64,000 nt of DNA from Rhodanobacter sp. (lineage in GTDB: Bacteria > Pseudomonadota > Gammaproteobacteria > Xanthomonadales > Rhodanobacteraceae): assembly GCA_004298015.1 (NCBI GenBank), contig SCSE01000083.1, positions 1 to 64,000 of the forward strand, given 5' to 3'. Of this stretch, positions 42,736 to 52,118 are shown in pieces. The translations under genes and the position numbers were made by a program. Position 1 is the stretch's first letter. Every line of letters begins with the position of its first letter. The notes beneath the pieces were generated by a model, which searched no databases, was not told where the DNA came from, and was given only the letters and a program-made list of their open reading frames with translations.

Positions 42736-44112
42736 TTGGCCATTGTCTACGGCACCTTTCAGCGCGAGTCACCCGCGTGTCTGCCGATGCTCGGCGCCGA
42801 TCCGGCACAGAGCATCGCCCGACGTGACGGGGCGGCGATCAGCAGGGGACAGTTTCTGGCCCACGTGAATGCGGTGGCGGCGCTGCTGCCACGCGCTCCG
42901 GCGGCGGTGAATCTTTGCGAGGACCGCTACGCGTTCACGGTCGCCTTCTGCGCCATCATGTTGCGCGGCCAGATCAACCTGCTGCCGTCCTCGCGCGCGC
43001 CGCAGGCGATCGACGAAGTGATGGCCTCGCACCCCGGCAGTTACGCGCTGGGCGACCAGGCGATAGTGCCTGCCCCGCCCGGGTACCGGTTACTGCCCGC
43101 ACTGGCATCGCATCCGGCGGCCGACGTCAGCGAGTTCCCGCCGGTACCGCAGATCCCTGCCTCGCAGGTGGTCGCGATCGGCTACACCTCCGGCTCGACC
43201 GGCAGCCCCACGGCGCATGCGAAGACCTGGGGCAACCTGCACGTTGGCACCACCGGCAACCTGGCCATGCTGGCGGCGACGTTGGGCGATCGCTTCACCG
43301 TGATCGCCACCGTACCCGCGCAGCACATGTACGGCATCGAGATGTCGGTGTTGCTGCCTTTGCTCGGCCGTATCGAGGTACACGCGGGACGACCGCTGTT
43401 ACCTGGCGATATCGCCGTCGCGTTGGCCGAGGTATCCGCGCCGCGTGTGCTGGTGACCACCCCGGTGCATTTGCGCGCCCTGGTAGAATCGGGCATCGAG
43501 CTGCCGCCGCTCACCGGCCTGGTGTCGGCCACCGCACCCCTGCCGGTAGCGCTGGCAAGCCTCGCCGAGCGACGCTTTGGTGCGCCCTTGCTGGAGGTCT
43601 TTGGTTCCACCGAGACGTGCGTGTTCGCCAGCCGCCGCCCCACGGTCGAGGAACGCTGGACGCTGTACGACGGGGTGCAACTGCACCCGCATCCGGACGG
43701 CACGGAAGTCACCGCGCCGCAGCTCGACACACCGGTCCAGTTGGCCGATATCGTCAGCCTGTCGGATGCGGGCCGACGTTTTGTCCTGCGCGGTCGTCAG
43801 GCCGACATGCTGGAAATCGCCGGAAAACGCGCCTCCCTGGGCGATCTCACCCGGCGCCTGCTGGCGATCCCGGGGGTCGACGATGCCGTGGTGTTCCAGC
43901 TCGAGGACGGGGATGCCATCGGTGTACGACGGATCGCCGCGCTGGCGGTGGCACCCGGGCTGGACGAGCAGCTGATCCTGGATGCATTGCGCCGCGCGGT
44001 AGACCCGCTGTTCCTGCCGCGACCTCTTCGCCTGGTCGACGCGCTGCCGCGCAACGACGCCGGCAAATTGCCACGCGAGGCACTGCTGCGCCTGCTCGCC
44101 CAGCACCGCTGA
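42736..44112 (+). CDS. AMP-binding acyl/aryl-CoA ligase-like enzyme
   Basis: A 458-residue ANL-superfamily adenylating enzyme. The start is TTG 42736, preceded by AAGGGAG. Family motifs are YTSGSTGSPTAHAKTWGN (P-loop-like), VFGSTETCVFASR, LRGRQADMLEIAGKRASLGD and the C-terminal lysine region ALPRNDAGKLPREAL. The usual lysine after PT in the P-loop is displaced a few residues. It resembles, in size and pattern, ligases of aryl-polyene pigment pathways such as xanthomonadin; no other genes of that pathway are near. It sits alone between tsaC and purD, so substrate and pathway remain unknown. Confidence 0.75.
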   Translation: MAIVYGTFQRESPACLPMLGADPAQSIARRDGAAISRGQFLAHVNAVAALLPRAPAAVNLCEDRYAFTVAFCAIMLRGQINLLPSSRAPQAIDEVMASHPGSYALGDQAIVPAPPGYRLLPALASHPAADVSEFPPVPQIPASQVVAIGYTSGSTGSPTAHAKTWGNLHVGTTGNLAMLAATLGDRFTVIATVPAQHMYGIEMSVLLPLLGRIEVHAGRPLLPGDIAVALAEVSAPRVLVTTPVHLRALVESGIELPPLTGLVSATAPLPVALASLAERRFGAPLLEVFGSTETCVFASRRPTVEERWTLYDGVQLHPHPDGTEVTAPQLDTPVQLADIVSLSDAGRRFVLRGRQADMLEIAGKRASLGDLTRRLLAIPGVDDAVVFQLEDGDAIGVRRIAALAVAPGLDEQLILDALRRAVDPLFLPRPLRLVDALPRNDAGKLPREALLRLLAQHR

Positions 44113-44190
44113 TCGCCGACATCCCGGCAGGTATCGCTACAATGCGTGCGGCGCCGGTTCACGACGTCGTCCCCATGTATCGGAGCAGGC

Positions 44191-45474
44191 ATGAAAGTTC
44201 TCGTTATCGGCAACGGCGGTCGCGAACACGCGCTGGCGTGGAAGCTCAAGCAGTCGCCGCGGGTCAGCGAAGTGATCGTGGCGCCCGGCAATGCCGGCAC
44301 GGCACGCGAACCCGGCATTCGCAACGCGGACGTGGCGGCGAACGATCTCGACGCTCTGCTGACGCTGGCCCGGCACGAAAAGATCGGGCTGACCGTGGTT
44401 GGCCCCGAGGTGCCGCTGGTGGCTGGTGTGGTCGATCGCTTTCGCGCCGCCGGCCTGCGCATCTACGGTCCGCGAGCGATCGCGGCGCAACTGGAGGGCT
44501 CCAAGGCCTTCGCCAAGGACTTTCTGCTCCGCCACAACATCCCGACCGCGCGCTACGCGGTATTTACCGAGATCGATCCCGCACTCGCCTACGTCCGCCA
44601 GCACGGTGCACCCATCGTGATCAAGGCCGACGGTCTGGCCGCGGGCAAGGGCGTGGTGGTCGCCTTGACGCTCGCAGACGCGGAACAGGCGTTGCACGAC
44701 ATGCTCGGCGCACACAGCTTCGGCGAAGCCTCTGCCCGGGTGGTGATCGAGGAATTTCTCGAGGGCGAGGAAGCCAGCTATATCGTGATGAGCGATGGCA
44801 GCCACGCCTTGCCGATGGCCAGCAGCCAGGACCACAAACGACGCGATGAAAGTGACCTGGGACCGAACACCGGTGGCATGGGCGCCTATTCGCCGGCACC
44901 GGTGGTTACCCGCGAAGTCGAGCAGCGCATCCTCAAGGAAGTCATCGAGCCCACCTTGCACGGGATGGCCGGTGAGGGCGCCCCGTTCATCGGATTTCTC
45001 TATGCCGGCCTGATGATCGACAAGTCCGGGGCGCCACGGGTGATCGAATTCAACGTGCGTCTGGGCGATCCGGAAACCCAGCCCATTCTGCTGCGGCTGA
45101 AGTCGGATCTGGTCGACCTGATCGACGCCGCCCTGGACGGCCGGCTCAAGGACACCCGCGCACGCTGGGATGCTCGGCCGGCAATCGGTGTGGTGATGGC
45201 CGCCGCCGGTTACCCCGGCAAGGTGCGCAACGGCGACGTGATCGATGGCCTCGATGGCGGCGCCGGCGCCGAGACCAGGGTATTTCACGCTGGCACCCGG
45301 CTTGATCCCGGTGGAAATGTCGTCACCGCCGGCGGCCGCGTGCTCACCGTGTGTGCGCTGGGAGACGACCTGGGCAGCGCGCGGGAACGTGCCTACGCAG
45401 CGGTCGCCAAGGTCCGCTTCGACGGCGCTTTCTACCGTCGTGACATCGCTCACCGTGCCTTGCGGCGGCCCTGA
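44191..45474 (+). CDS. purD: Phosphoribosylamine-glycine ligase
   Basis: A 427-residue ATP-grasp enzyme of purine synthesis, joining 5-phosphoribosylamine and glycine to GAR. The start is ATG 44191 (MKVLVIGNGGREHALAWKL). ATP-grasp features are seen in PIVIKADGLAAGKGVVVA, VIEEFLEGEEASYIVMSDG and IEFNVRLGDPETQPIL; TGGMGAYSPAPVV is diagnostic. Length is normal. It stands apart from other pur genes in this window. Confidence 0.96.
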   Translation: MKVLVIGNGGREHALAWKLKQSPRVSEVIVAPGNAGTAREPGIRNADVAANDLDALLTLARHEKIGLTVVGPEVPLVAGVVDRFRAAGLRIYGPRAIAAQLEGSKAFAKDFLLRHNIPTARYAVFTEIDPALAYVRQHGAPIVIKADGLAAGKGVVVALTLADAEQALHDMLGAHSFGEASARVVIEEFLEGEEASYIVMSDGSHALPMASSQDHKRRDESDLGPNTGGMGAYSPAPVVTREVEQRILKEVIEPTLHGMAGEGAPFIGFLYAGLMIDKSGAPRVIEFNVRLGDPETQPILLRLKSDLVDLIDAALDGRLKDTRARWDARPAIGVVMAAAGYPGKVRNGDVIDGLDGGAGAETRVFHAGTRLDPGGNVVTAGGRVLTVCALGDDLGSARERAYAAVAKVRFDGAFYRRDIAHRALRRP

Positions 45475-45679
45475 TCGCCCGGCCGGCCGGCGCTGCATCG
45501 ACCCGCGGGCCTTACCGATCCGCGCATGCATACGTTTGCGCATGGATAGACCATTGGCTCAGTTGACTTTTCTGTGGCGGGTTTTATGGGCTATGCTTGG
45601 GGCTTCCCCCGCGAACGTTACACGGCGGACAACCGCCTGCTCACTTTCGTGCTTGTTTTCACGCTGATGAGGTTTTCCC

Positions 45680-46558
45680 ATGCGCAAGATGGTATTGCCG
45701 CTGTTGTCGGTCGCCGCGCTCGCCCTGGCTGGTTGCAACTCTTCCTCCCCGTCCCAGCAGGCCGGCGCCGGTTCCCCGGCCAATGCCGCCAGCGCATCGG
45801 CCGCCAAGATCCCCAGTGATGTGAGCGGCACGATCTCGCTGCGCGCGGGCTCGGTGCAGCCCTCGTCGAAGGCGACCATGGTGATCAACCTGGTGGACGT
45901 TTCCTCGACCGCGGCTGGGGCCCAGCCGCTGGCGAGCAAGTCGGTGGTTCCGGTCGGCTCGTTCCCGCAATCGTTCCAGCTGTCGTTCGATCCGACGCAG
46001 GTGAAGACCAGCGACCTGTATGTGGTCAAGGTGGTATTGACTGACGGCGATCGCCATTACTCGATGCCGATCCAGGCACCGGTACTGACCAAGGGCAACA
46101 AGAACGTCGTGTCCATCCGCCTGGTCTCCGAGCAGACCCCGGGTGAAAAATTGCTCTCCGAATTCAAGGCCGAGCAGGCGCAACTCGGTGCGATGAAGGT
46201 CAGCCATGGCACCAAGCTCGAAAAGGACGCCTCGCGTGGCTGGCAGTTGTTCCGCCAGGACGGCAAGGTGAAGTTCATTCGTGAGCTGGTCGACTACGTC
46301 GACAAGCGCTTTACCAGTACCGACTACGCCTACAAAGACGGCAAGCCGTGGGTGATCGTGCAGGAAAGCCGTTCCGGTGGCCGCAACGGCAAGCTGGTCT
46401 CGATCGATCGCGCCGGCTGGGCCGACAACGGCACCCTGATTCTGAAGGAGCACCAGGTCGGCAAGGACGTGCAGGCGCTCGACTCCGACGCCGCCGCGAA
46501 ACTGCAGAAGCAGGCCGAGCAAATCCTCGACATTGCGACCCACGGCAAGAACAAGTAA
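45680..46558 (+). CDS. YbaY-like lipoprotein
   Basis: A 292-residue exported protein with a lipoprotein signal: MRKMVLPLLSVAALALAGC, the lipobox cysteine at residue 19. The linker that follows is Ala/Ser-rich. Residues about 45-140 form a YbaY/YscW-type beta domain (SGTISLRAGSVQPSSKATMVINLVDVS). The C-terminal half (KFIRELVDYVDKRF...WVIVQESRSGGRNGKLVSIDRAG) is a second soluble domain not recognised. Likely anchored in the outer membrane facing the periplasm; function unknown. It has a strong bidirectional terminator downstream. Confidence 0.8.
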   Translation: MRKMVLPLLSVAALALAGCNSSSPSQQAGAGSPANAASASAAKIPSDVSGTISLRAGSVQPSSKATMVINLVDVSSTAAGAQPLASKSVVPVGSFPQSFQLSFDPTQVKTSDLYVVKVVLTDGDRHYSMPIQAPVLTKGNKNVVSIRLVSEQTPGEKLLSEFKAEQAQLGAMKVSHGTKLEKDASRGWQLFRQDGKVKFIRELVDYVDKRFTSTDYAYKDGKPWVIVQESRSGGRNGKLVSIDRAGWADNGTLILKEHQVGKDVQALDSDAAAKLQKQAEQILDIATHGKNK

Positions 46559-46578
46559 GCCGCTCGATCCCGGGTCAC

Positions 46579-46613
46579 AAAAAAGCCGTCCGCATTTGCG
46601 GACGGCTTTTTTT
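46579..46613 (+). terminator. Strong bidirectional terminator
   Basis: AAAGCCGTCCGC pairs with GCGGACGGCTTT over 12 bp around a 4-nt loop, with six A residues before and seven T residues after. It follows the YbaY-like gene by 20 bp. Confidence 0.9.
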
Positions 46614-46738
46614 ATGCCTGGCAACCTGTGATCGAGGCGAGAGTCCGTCTGTGCAAGGACAGATGTCTGACGATTCGCCGGCCCATAGTGGTTCCAAGAG
46701 CCGGGAAGCGGCAGGCAGATGGACCGTACCGATAGTGT

Positions 46739-46773
46739 GGCAGCCCTGCCGGCCTTTGGCCGGCAGGGCTGCC
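46739..46773 (-). terminator. Perfect 16-bp hairpin behind the esterase gene
   Basis: GGCAGCCCTGCCGGCC pairs perfectly with GGCCGGCAGGGCTGCC around a 3-nt loop, 5 bp beyond the stop of the autotransporter gene. There is no clear T-run on the minus strand, so it may stabilise the mRNA 3' end rather than terminate by itself. Confidence 0.55.
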
Positions 46774-46778
46774 AGCAC

Positions 46779-48635
46779 TCAGAACTTGATTCTGACACCC
46801 ATGTTGAAACTGTTGTAGTTCTGGCTGCTGTCGCTGAAGCGGCCGTTGTAACCAATCCAGCTGGTCATGCTCGGCGTGAGCTGGGCTGACACCCCCAGAT
46901 CGACGCTACCCCAGGTCTTGTCGGGGATGAAGCCGGTCAGCGCGAAGCTGCCGTTCATGCTGTTCGATCCGGCCATGATCGCGCGGGGTTTCGCCTTGCT
47001 GTCGTGATTCCAACCGAGCTCCGCGTATGGCGAAAGCACCGTGTTGCCGACGTTCCAATGACCTTGCAAGCGCCAGCCGAGGGTGGAAATCAGTGCATCA
47101 CGCTGCTGCCGGCCGAACCACATCGCGGTACTGTCGTTGCCGCTCTCGTTGTAGCCGGCGACCTTGATCGTCTGCCATTCCACATTCGCGAAGGGACCGG
47201 TCCGCAGACCGCTGAAATCGAACCACCAGCCGCCATTGAGGCCGCCGCCAAGATGTGAGCCGTCCGCACTGCCGCTCTCGCTGCGCTGCATCGCGCCGAG
47301 CTGGATGCGGCGCTCGATGTTGCTGAAGTTGGACTGGCCGAAGTCGGCATAACCACCGACGTAACCGCCGCCCTGATGGTAGGTGAGGTAACCCAACCCG
47401 GTCAGGTCCTGCAGCTTGTAGCCGCCGCCACCGGAGAAGCTGGCGTTGGTCTGGCCTACACCCAGCGCAAGGCCGGCCGAGAGATGATCGCCGGCCCGCG
47501 CATCCACACCCAGGGTCAGGTTGAAATTGTTGCTGTTGGTCCGCGGCGAGCCGTTCACGGCATTGAAATGCTGGTGCCCGTAGTCGATGTTGACGAAGGT
47601 CCGTGTTTCGCCGCCCTCGCTGTCGGTCAGCATCTGCTTGCGCACGGCACGGGTCTGCGCCGTGGTCGCCGCCAGGGCGGATTCACCCAGCAGGGAAATC
47701 TGCTCCGGCGCGCGGATCACCGACATCACATACTGCCCCAGCAAGGCGTGCGCCGCCGTGGTCGGATGCACGCCATCGGCAAACACATAGCTTTGATCGG
47801 TGCCTGGCGCGTAGGTATAGGGCAGGCCGGACCCCTGCGGTCCGCACTGCACCGAGCTGGAGCCGGCACCGCACGCCGGTGCCGTGGCATTGGTGAAACC
47901 GTAGGCCTGCGGGTTGGCGATCACCTCGGAAAACAGGCTGTACGCATTGATCGGGATGATGCCGGTACCGAGCTGCGACAGACCGGCGTTGAGCTGGCCG
48001 TTGAAGATCAGGCTGAGGCCGGTCAGCGAGGCCGACGCTGCAGGGCCTTGCGCGGTACCCGACGGAGTCAGTCCGATGTTGGGCAGATTGAAGACCAGGA
48101 TGTTCTTGACCCCGGCGGCCTGCAACTGGCCGATCAACTTGACCTCCTGCTGTGCGGCAACCGCCGTGCCGCCCTGGGCCTGGGCCGAGGTTTCCTGCCC
48201 ATAGGCGACGGCGGTGGCGTGGTAGAAAATGTCGTTCGCACCACCCCAGATCGAATACAGCGCACGGCTGTCGACACCCGCGCCGCTGGCCAGATAACCG
48301 TTGACCTGCATGGTCAGCGTGGGTACCGACGCCGGGGTACCGGGGGAGTTGTTGTTGACGCCCGCACCACCCCACGCGTAGTCGGTGCCACCGAGCAGCG
48401 AAGGACTCAGCGTATAGCCCAGCTGACTGGCAACATTTTCGATCGCGACCTTGCCCGGATTGGTGGTGAAGCGCAGCGGTGGCTGGATATTCGGGGCAAC
48501 CGCCAGCGAAATGTTGCCGTTGTCGCTGAGGCTGTCGCCGAATACGACGACCTGACTGAAATCGGTAGCGGCGGCCGCGGCGCTGAACAACAAGCTGGCA
48601 GCAATGGCGCTGGCGAGGTGACGGGTGCGAAGCAT
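46779..48635 (-). CDS. GDSL esterase/lipase autotransporter (EstA-like)
   Basis: A 618-residue type V secreted protein. ATG 48635 is chosen because AGGAG lies 8 nt upstream; a GTG three codons earlier is possible. A signal peptide (LASAIAASLLFSAAAAATD) precedes a GDSL hydrolase passenger with the catalytic serine in FGDSLSDNGN, GGANDIFYH, and the Asp-His pair in DGVHPT. From about residue 350 a beta-barrel domain follows with alternating aromatic strands and a C-terminal Phe (NMGVRIKF). It should sit in the outer membrane with the esterase facing outside, acting on lipid esters. Confidence 0.9.
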   Translation of the reverse strand: MLRTRHLASAIAASLLFSAAAAATDFSQVVVFGDSLSDNGNISLAVAPNIQPPLRFTTNPGKVAIENVASQLGYTLSPSLLGGTDYAWGGAGVNNNSPGTPASVPTLTMQVNGYLASGAGVDSRALYSIWGGANDIFYHATAVAYGQETSAQAQGGTAVAAQQEVKLIGQLQAAGVKNILVFNLPNIGLTPSGTAQGPAASASLTGLSLIFNGQLNAGLSQLGTGIIPINAYSLFSEVIANPQAYGFTNATAPACGAGSSSVQCGPQGSGLPYTYAPGTDQSYVFADGVHPTTAAHALLGQYVMSVIRAPEQISLLGESALAATTAQTRAVRKQMLTDSEGGETRTFVNIDYGHQHFNAVNGSPRTNSNNFNLTLGVDARAGDHLSAGLALGVGQTNASFSGGGGYKLQDLTGLGYLTYHQGGGYVGGYADFGQSNFSNIERRIQLGAMQRSESGSADGSHLGGGLNGGWWFDFSGLRTGPFANVEWQTIKVAGYNESGNDSTAMWFGRQQRDALISTLGWRLQGHWNVGNTVLSPYAELGWNHDSKAKPRAIMAGSNSMNGSFALTGFIPDKTWGSVDLGVSAQLTPSMTSWIGYNGRFSDSSQNYNSFNMGVRIKF

Positions 48636-48741
48636 GGATGACACTCCTGGGCCGAAATGGCCTTGTTAGCTGGGCGTTACGTTAATCCACTCCATACGGA
48701 ACCGCATGCTGCGGCGCAATATGGCGCGGCAGCGCCGACGC

Positions 48742-51072
48742 TCATCGTTTGCCGGCGCGCGCCATGGCATCGGCAAACGCGCTGTTGAGAGGGGCCACAG
48801 CAGGCTTCGTCGCGGACGCACCGGTTTTTTCGTGGCGGCCACGCCGGTTGCCGGCCGCGGCTTCGCCGGCCTTGGCCGGGCCACGTTGAGCACGTGCCTG
48901 TCCGGGCTCGTCGTCCAGCCGCATCGACAGCCCGATGCGTTGACGCGGCAGATCGATTTCCATCACCTTGACCTTGACGATGTCCCCGGCCTTGACCGCG
49001 TCGCGCGGGTCCTTGACGAAACTGTGCGACAACGCCGACACATGCACCAGACCGTCCTGGTGCACGCCGATGTCGACGAAGGCACCAAACGCGGCGACGT
49101 TGGTCACGCGGCCTTCGAGGATCATCCCGGGACGCAGATCCTTCACGTCTTCCACGCCCTCGGCGAAACTCGGCGCGACGAATTCCGGCCGTGGATCGCG
49201 CCCGGGTTTCTCCAGCTCCTTGAGGATGTCGCGCACCGTCGGTACGCCGAAGCGCTCGTCGGTGAACTGCTCCGGCTTCAGTCCGCGCAGGAACGTGGCG
49301 TCGCCGACGATCGACCGCACCTCGCGGCCGCACCGGGCCATGATCCGCTCCACCACTGGATACGCTTCCGGATGCACCGCGCTCGCATCCAGCGGGTTGT
49401 CGCCACCGGCAACACGCAGGAAGCCGGCGCACTGCTCGAATGCCTTGTCGCCGAGCCGGGGCACTTTCAGCAACGCCTTGCGGTTGGAAAAAGGACCGTT
49501 GGCATCGCGATGCTTCACCACATTCTCGGCAACCAGCAGCGACAAGCCTGCAACGCGCGACAACAAGGCAGCCGACGCGGTATTGACGTCCACGCCGACC
49601 GCATTGACGCAATCCTCGACCCGGGTATCCAGCGCACGCGCCAGCTTGATCTGGTTCACGTCGTGCTGGTATTGACCGACACCGATCGCCTTCGGCTCGA
49701 TCTTCACCAGCTCAGCCAGCGGGTCCTGCAGGCGGCGGGCGATCGATACCGCGCCACGCAGGCTCACGTCCAGTTGCGGAAATTCCTTCGACGCCAGCTC
49801 GGATGCCGAATAGACCGAGGCGCCGGCCTCGCTGACCACCACTTTCGACAGCTTCAGCGCGGCATGCTTCTTGATCACCTCGGCGGCCAGCTTGTCGGTT
49901 TCGCGCGACGCGGTGCCGTTGCCGATGGCGATCAGGTCGACGCCGTGCTGCTGGCTCAATTTCGCCAATTGCGCAACGGATTCGTTCCACTGCTTGCGCG
50001 GCTCGTGCGGATAAATGGTGTCGGTGGCGAGCAGCTTGCCGGTGGCGTCGACCACCGCCACCTTGACCCCGGTACGGATACCCGGGTCCAGGCCCATCAC
50101 GGTCTTGGCGCCGGCCGGGGCCGCCAGCATCAGGTCCTTGAGGTTGTCGCCGAACACCCGGATTGCCTCGTCCTCGGCGCCTTCGCGCACGCGACCGAAC
50201 AGGTCCAGGGTCAAATGCAGATGCAGTTTGACCCGCCAGGTCATGCGCACGGTTTCGCGCAACCAGGCATCGGCCGGTCGGTCGCGATGCTGGATATTGG
50301 CGTGCGCGGCGACCCGCCCCTCGCCCTCGGCATGACCCTGCTCGCTGTCGGCAGCGGGCGCCAGCTCCAGCTCGATCACCCCCTCGTTGCGCGCACGCAT
50401 CAGGGCCAGCAGGCGGTGCGAGGGGATTTTTGCGATCGGCTCGAGATGATCGAAGTAGTCGCGAAACTTGGCCCCGGCCTGCTCCTTGCCTGCAACCACC
50501 TTGGCGCGGATCTGCCCCTGCGCCCACAACCAGTCGCGCAGCTCGCCGACCAGATGGGCATCCTCGGCGATCGATTCCATCAGGATCGCGCGTGCCCCAT
50601 CCAGCGCGGCGCGTACGTCCGCCACCCCTTTCGCCTCATCGACAAAGGTTTCGGCCAGCGCCTCGGGCACCTGCGTCGGGTCTTCACGCAGACCCAGCGC
50701 CAACGGCTCCAGCCCAGCCTCGCGGGCGATCTGCGCCTTGGTGCGCCGCTTCGGCTTGTACGGCAGGTACAGGTCCTCCAGTCGCGCCTTGGTCTCGGCA
50801 CCCTGCAAGTCGCGCTTCAAGGCCTCGGTCAGCTTGCCCTGCTCCTCGACACTGGCGAGGATCGCCGCGCGACGGTCTTCGAGTTCACGCAGATAGCGCA
50901 AACGCTCCTCCAGCAGGCGCAACTGAATGTCGTCCAGGCCACCGGTGGCCTCCTTGCGGTAGCGGGCAATAAACGGCACGGTCGCGCCGCCGTCGAGCAG
51001 GTCCACCGCGGCCTGCACCTGGGTCGGCTGGGCGGCGATATCCTGGGCAATGCGTTGTTCGATGCTGAGCAT
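48742..51072 (-). CDS. tex: RNA-binding transcription accessory protein Tex
   Basis: A 776-residue nucleic-acid-binding protein from ATG 51072 ([20 protein letters not shown]). Domains in order: an N-terminal helical Tex region, a YqgF-like RNase H fold ([23 protein letters not shown]), helix-hairpin-helix motifs ([21 protein letters not shown]) and a C-terminal S1 RNA-binding domain ([34 protein letters not shown]). The tail after S1 is basic and Ala-rich. It is a single gene; the family is related to Spt6 and implicated in stress tolerance and transcript handling. Confidence 0.95.
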   Translation of the reverse strand: MLSIEQRIAQDIAAQPTQVQAAVDLLDGGATVPFIARYRKEATGGLDDIQLRLLEERLRYLRELEDRRAAILASVEEQGKLTEALKRDLQGAETKARLEDLYLPYKPKRRTKAQIAREAGLEPLALGLREDPTQVPEALAETFVDEAKGVADVRAALDGARAILMESIAEDAHLVGELRDWLWAQGQIRAKVVAGKEQAGAKFRDYFDHLEPIAKIPSHRLLALMRARNEGVIELELAPAADSEQGHAEGEGRVAAHANIQHRDRPADAWLRETVRMTWRVKLHLHLTLDLFGRVREGAEDEAIRVFGDNLKDLMLAAPAGAKTVMGLDPGIRTGVKVAVVDATGKLLATDTIYPHEPRKQWNESVAQLAKLSQQHGVDLIAIGNGTASRETDKLAAEVIKKHAALKLSKVVVSEAGASVYSASELASKEFPQLDVSLRGAVSIARRLQDPLAELVKIEPKAIGVGQYQHDVNQIKLARALDTRVEDCVNAVGVDVNTASAALLSRVAGLSLLVAENVVKHRDANGPFSNRKALLKVPRLGDKAFEQCAGFLRVAGGDNPLDASAVHPEAYPVVERIMARCGREVRSIVGDATFLRGLKPEQFTDERFGVPTVRDILKELEKPGRDPRPEFVAPSFAEGVEDVKDLRPGMILEGRVTNVAAFGAFVDIGVHQDGLVHVSALSHSFVKDPRDAVKAGDIVKVKVMEIDLPRQRIGLSMRLDDEPGQARAQRGPAKAGEAAAGNRRGRHEKTGASATKPAVAPLNSAFADAMARAGKR

Positions 51073-51239
51073 GGGGGATTCACGATTCCTTGAAAACGGG
51101 TGACGCAATGCGCGAGCGGATGGCGCTCCAGGCGTTCGGGCCGGCGGCTGACCATGGATGATATCAAGACAGGATGGCGTTGCCGGAAATGAAAACGGCG
51201 CCGGATCGACTCCCCGGCGCCGTCGTAGCGAAACCAGGC

Positions 51240-52004
51240 TCAGGCGCTGAACGAGCCGCCGCCGGAACTCGGCCGGGTGGTCGCGCCATTGAACTCGTTG
51301 GCACGGCCATTCAACACCAGGGTGCCGGCGATCATGTCGTGCAGACCCTGTTTGCGCGGTGTCCAGGCGACCATCAGCACGCCGATATAGAGGATCAGGA
51401 AGCTCAGCATCTTGGCCGGGTAGCGACCCAGCGCCCGTGGCAGGCTGATGCGCTCACCCTGCAGGTCGGTCACCCGGATACCCAGGGCGAGCTTGCCGAT
51501 GGTGGCCTGCCAGGCCGAGCTTTCCAGCAACGCGAAGTACAGCCAGGTCACCACCGCACTGAGCAGCAACGCAGGCCACACGGCATGCAGGTACTGCGCC
51601 ATGGCGGCGAATGCCGCTTGCGGATCACCGGGCGAAGCAAGCTGGGCCTGGCGCATCACGGCCTCGGCGGCGCCGGCGCCAAACATCATGCCGATCAGCT
51701 TGCCTGGGATATACAGCACGATGTAATCGAGGATGAAGGCGGCCAGCCGCTTCCAGAAACCGGCGTAATCCTCCAGCGCAGCGACGGTGGTTTGCGGCAA
51801 TGGCGCGACCGGGGGTGGCACGCTCGACGCCGGCGCAGCGGCCGGCGCCTCGGGGAACAGCACCGACAACGGCTGCCAGTCGGCCAGACCCTCGTACCAG
51901 GCCAGATCCTCGCCGGTGACCTCGCCACTGCGCAGCCACTGGCGCACGTCCTCTTCCTTGTACGGGCCGTGCCGCTCGCCGTCCCGTCCGATCCAGATTT
52001 CCAT
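51240..52004 (-). CDS. RDD-family membrane protein with GYF_2 domain
   Basis: A 254-residue protein starting at ATG 52004 ([20 protein letters not shown]). The first 55 residues form a GYF_2 domain (GPY...W...LADWQPLS), then a Pro/Ala-rich linker, then an RDD domain with about four membrane segments: [21 protein letters not shown] contains the eponymous R...D pair, and later [13 protein letters not shown] and [17 protein letters not shown]. Function unknown; RDD proteins may transport small solutes or ions. It lies between tex and mnmG on the same strand. Confidence 0.85.
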   Translation of the reverse strand: MEIWIGRDGERHGPYKEEDVRQWLRSGEVTGEDLAWYEGLADWQPLSVLFPEAPAAAPASSVPPPVAPLPQTTVAALEDYAGFWKRLAAFILDYIVLYIPGKLIGMMFGAGAAEAVMRQAQLASPGDPQAAFAAMAQYLHAVWPALLLSAVVTWLYFALLESSAWQATIGKLALGIRVTDLQGERISLPRALGRYPAKMLSFLILYIGVLMVAWTPRKQGLHDMIAGTLVLNGRANEFNGATTRPSSGGGSFSA

Positions 52005-52118
52005 CGTGGCTGCTCCCGCTGACTGCGTCGAAGCACGCATGATGCCACGAGCTGGACGGCGCGCGCAGGGGCGCGCCGGTGACACGGACAGCTTGCGTTC
52101 GCCGATCAGGCGCCCCGT

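Noticed and set aside
45563-45597. Sigma-70 promoter TTGACT...TATGCT before the YbaY-like gene
   Set aside because: The spacer is 23 bp, too long for a normal promoter; the true start cannot be assigned from sequence.
48706-51093. Long plus-strand open frame (795 codons) across tex
   Set aside because: Antisense shadow of a well-conserved gene; no ribosome binding site or recognisable domain.
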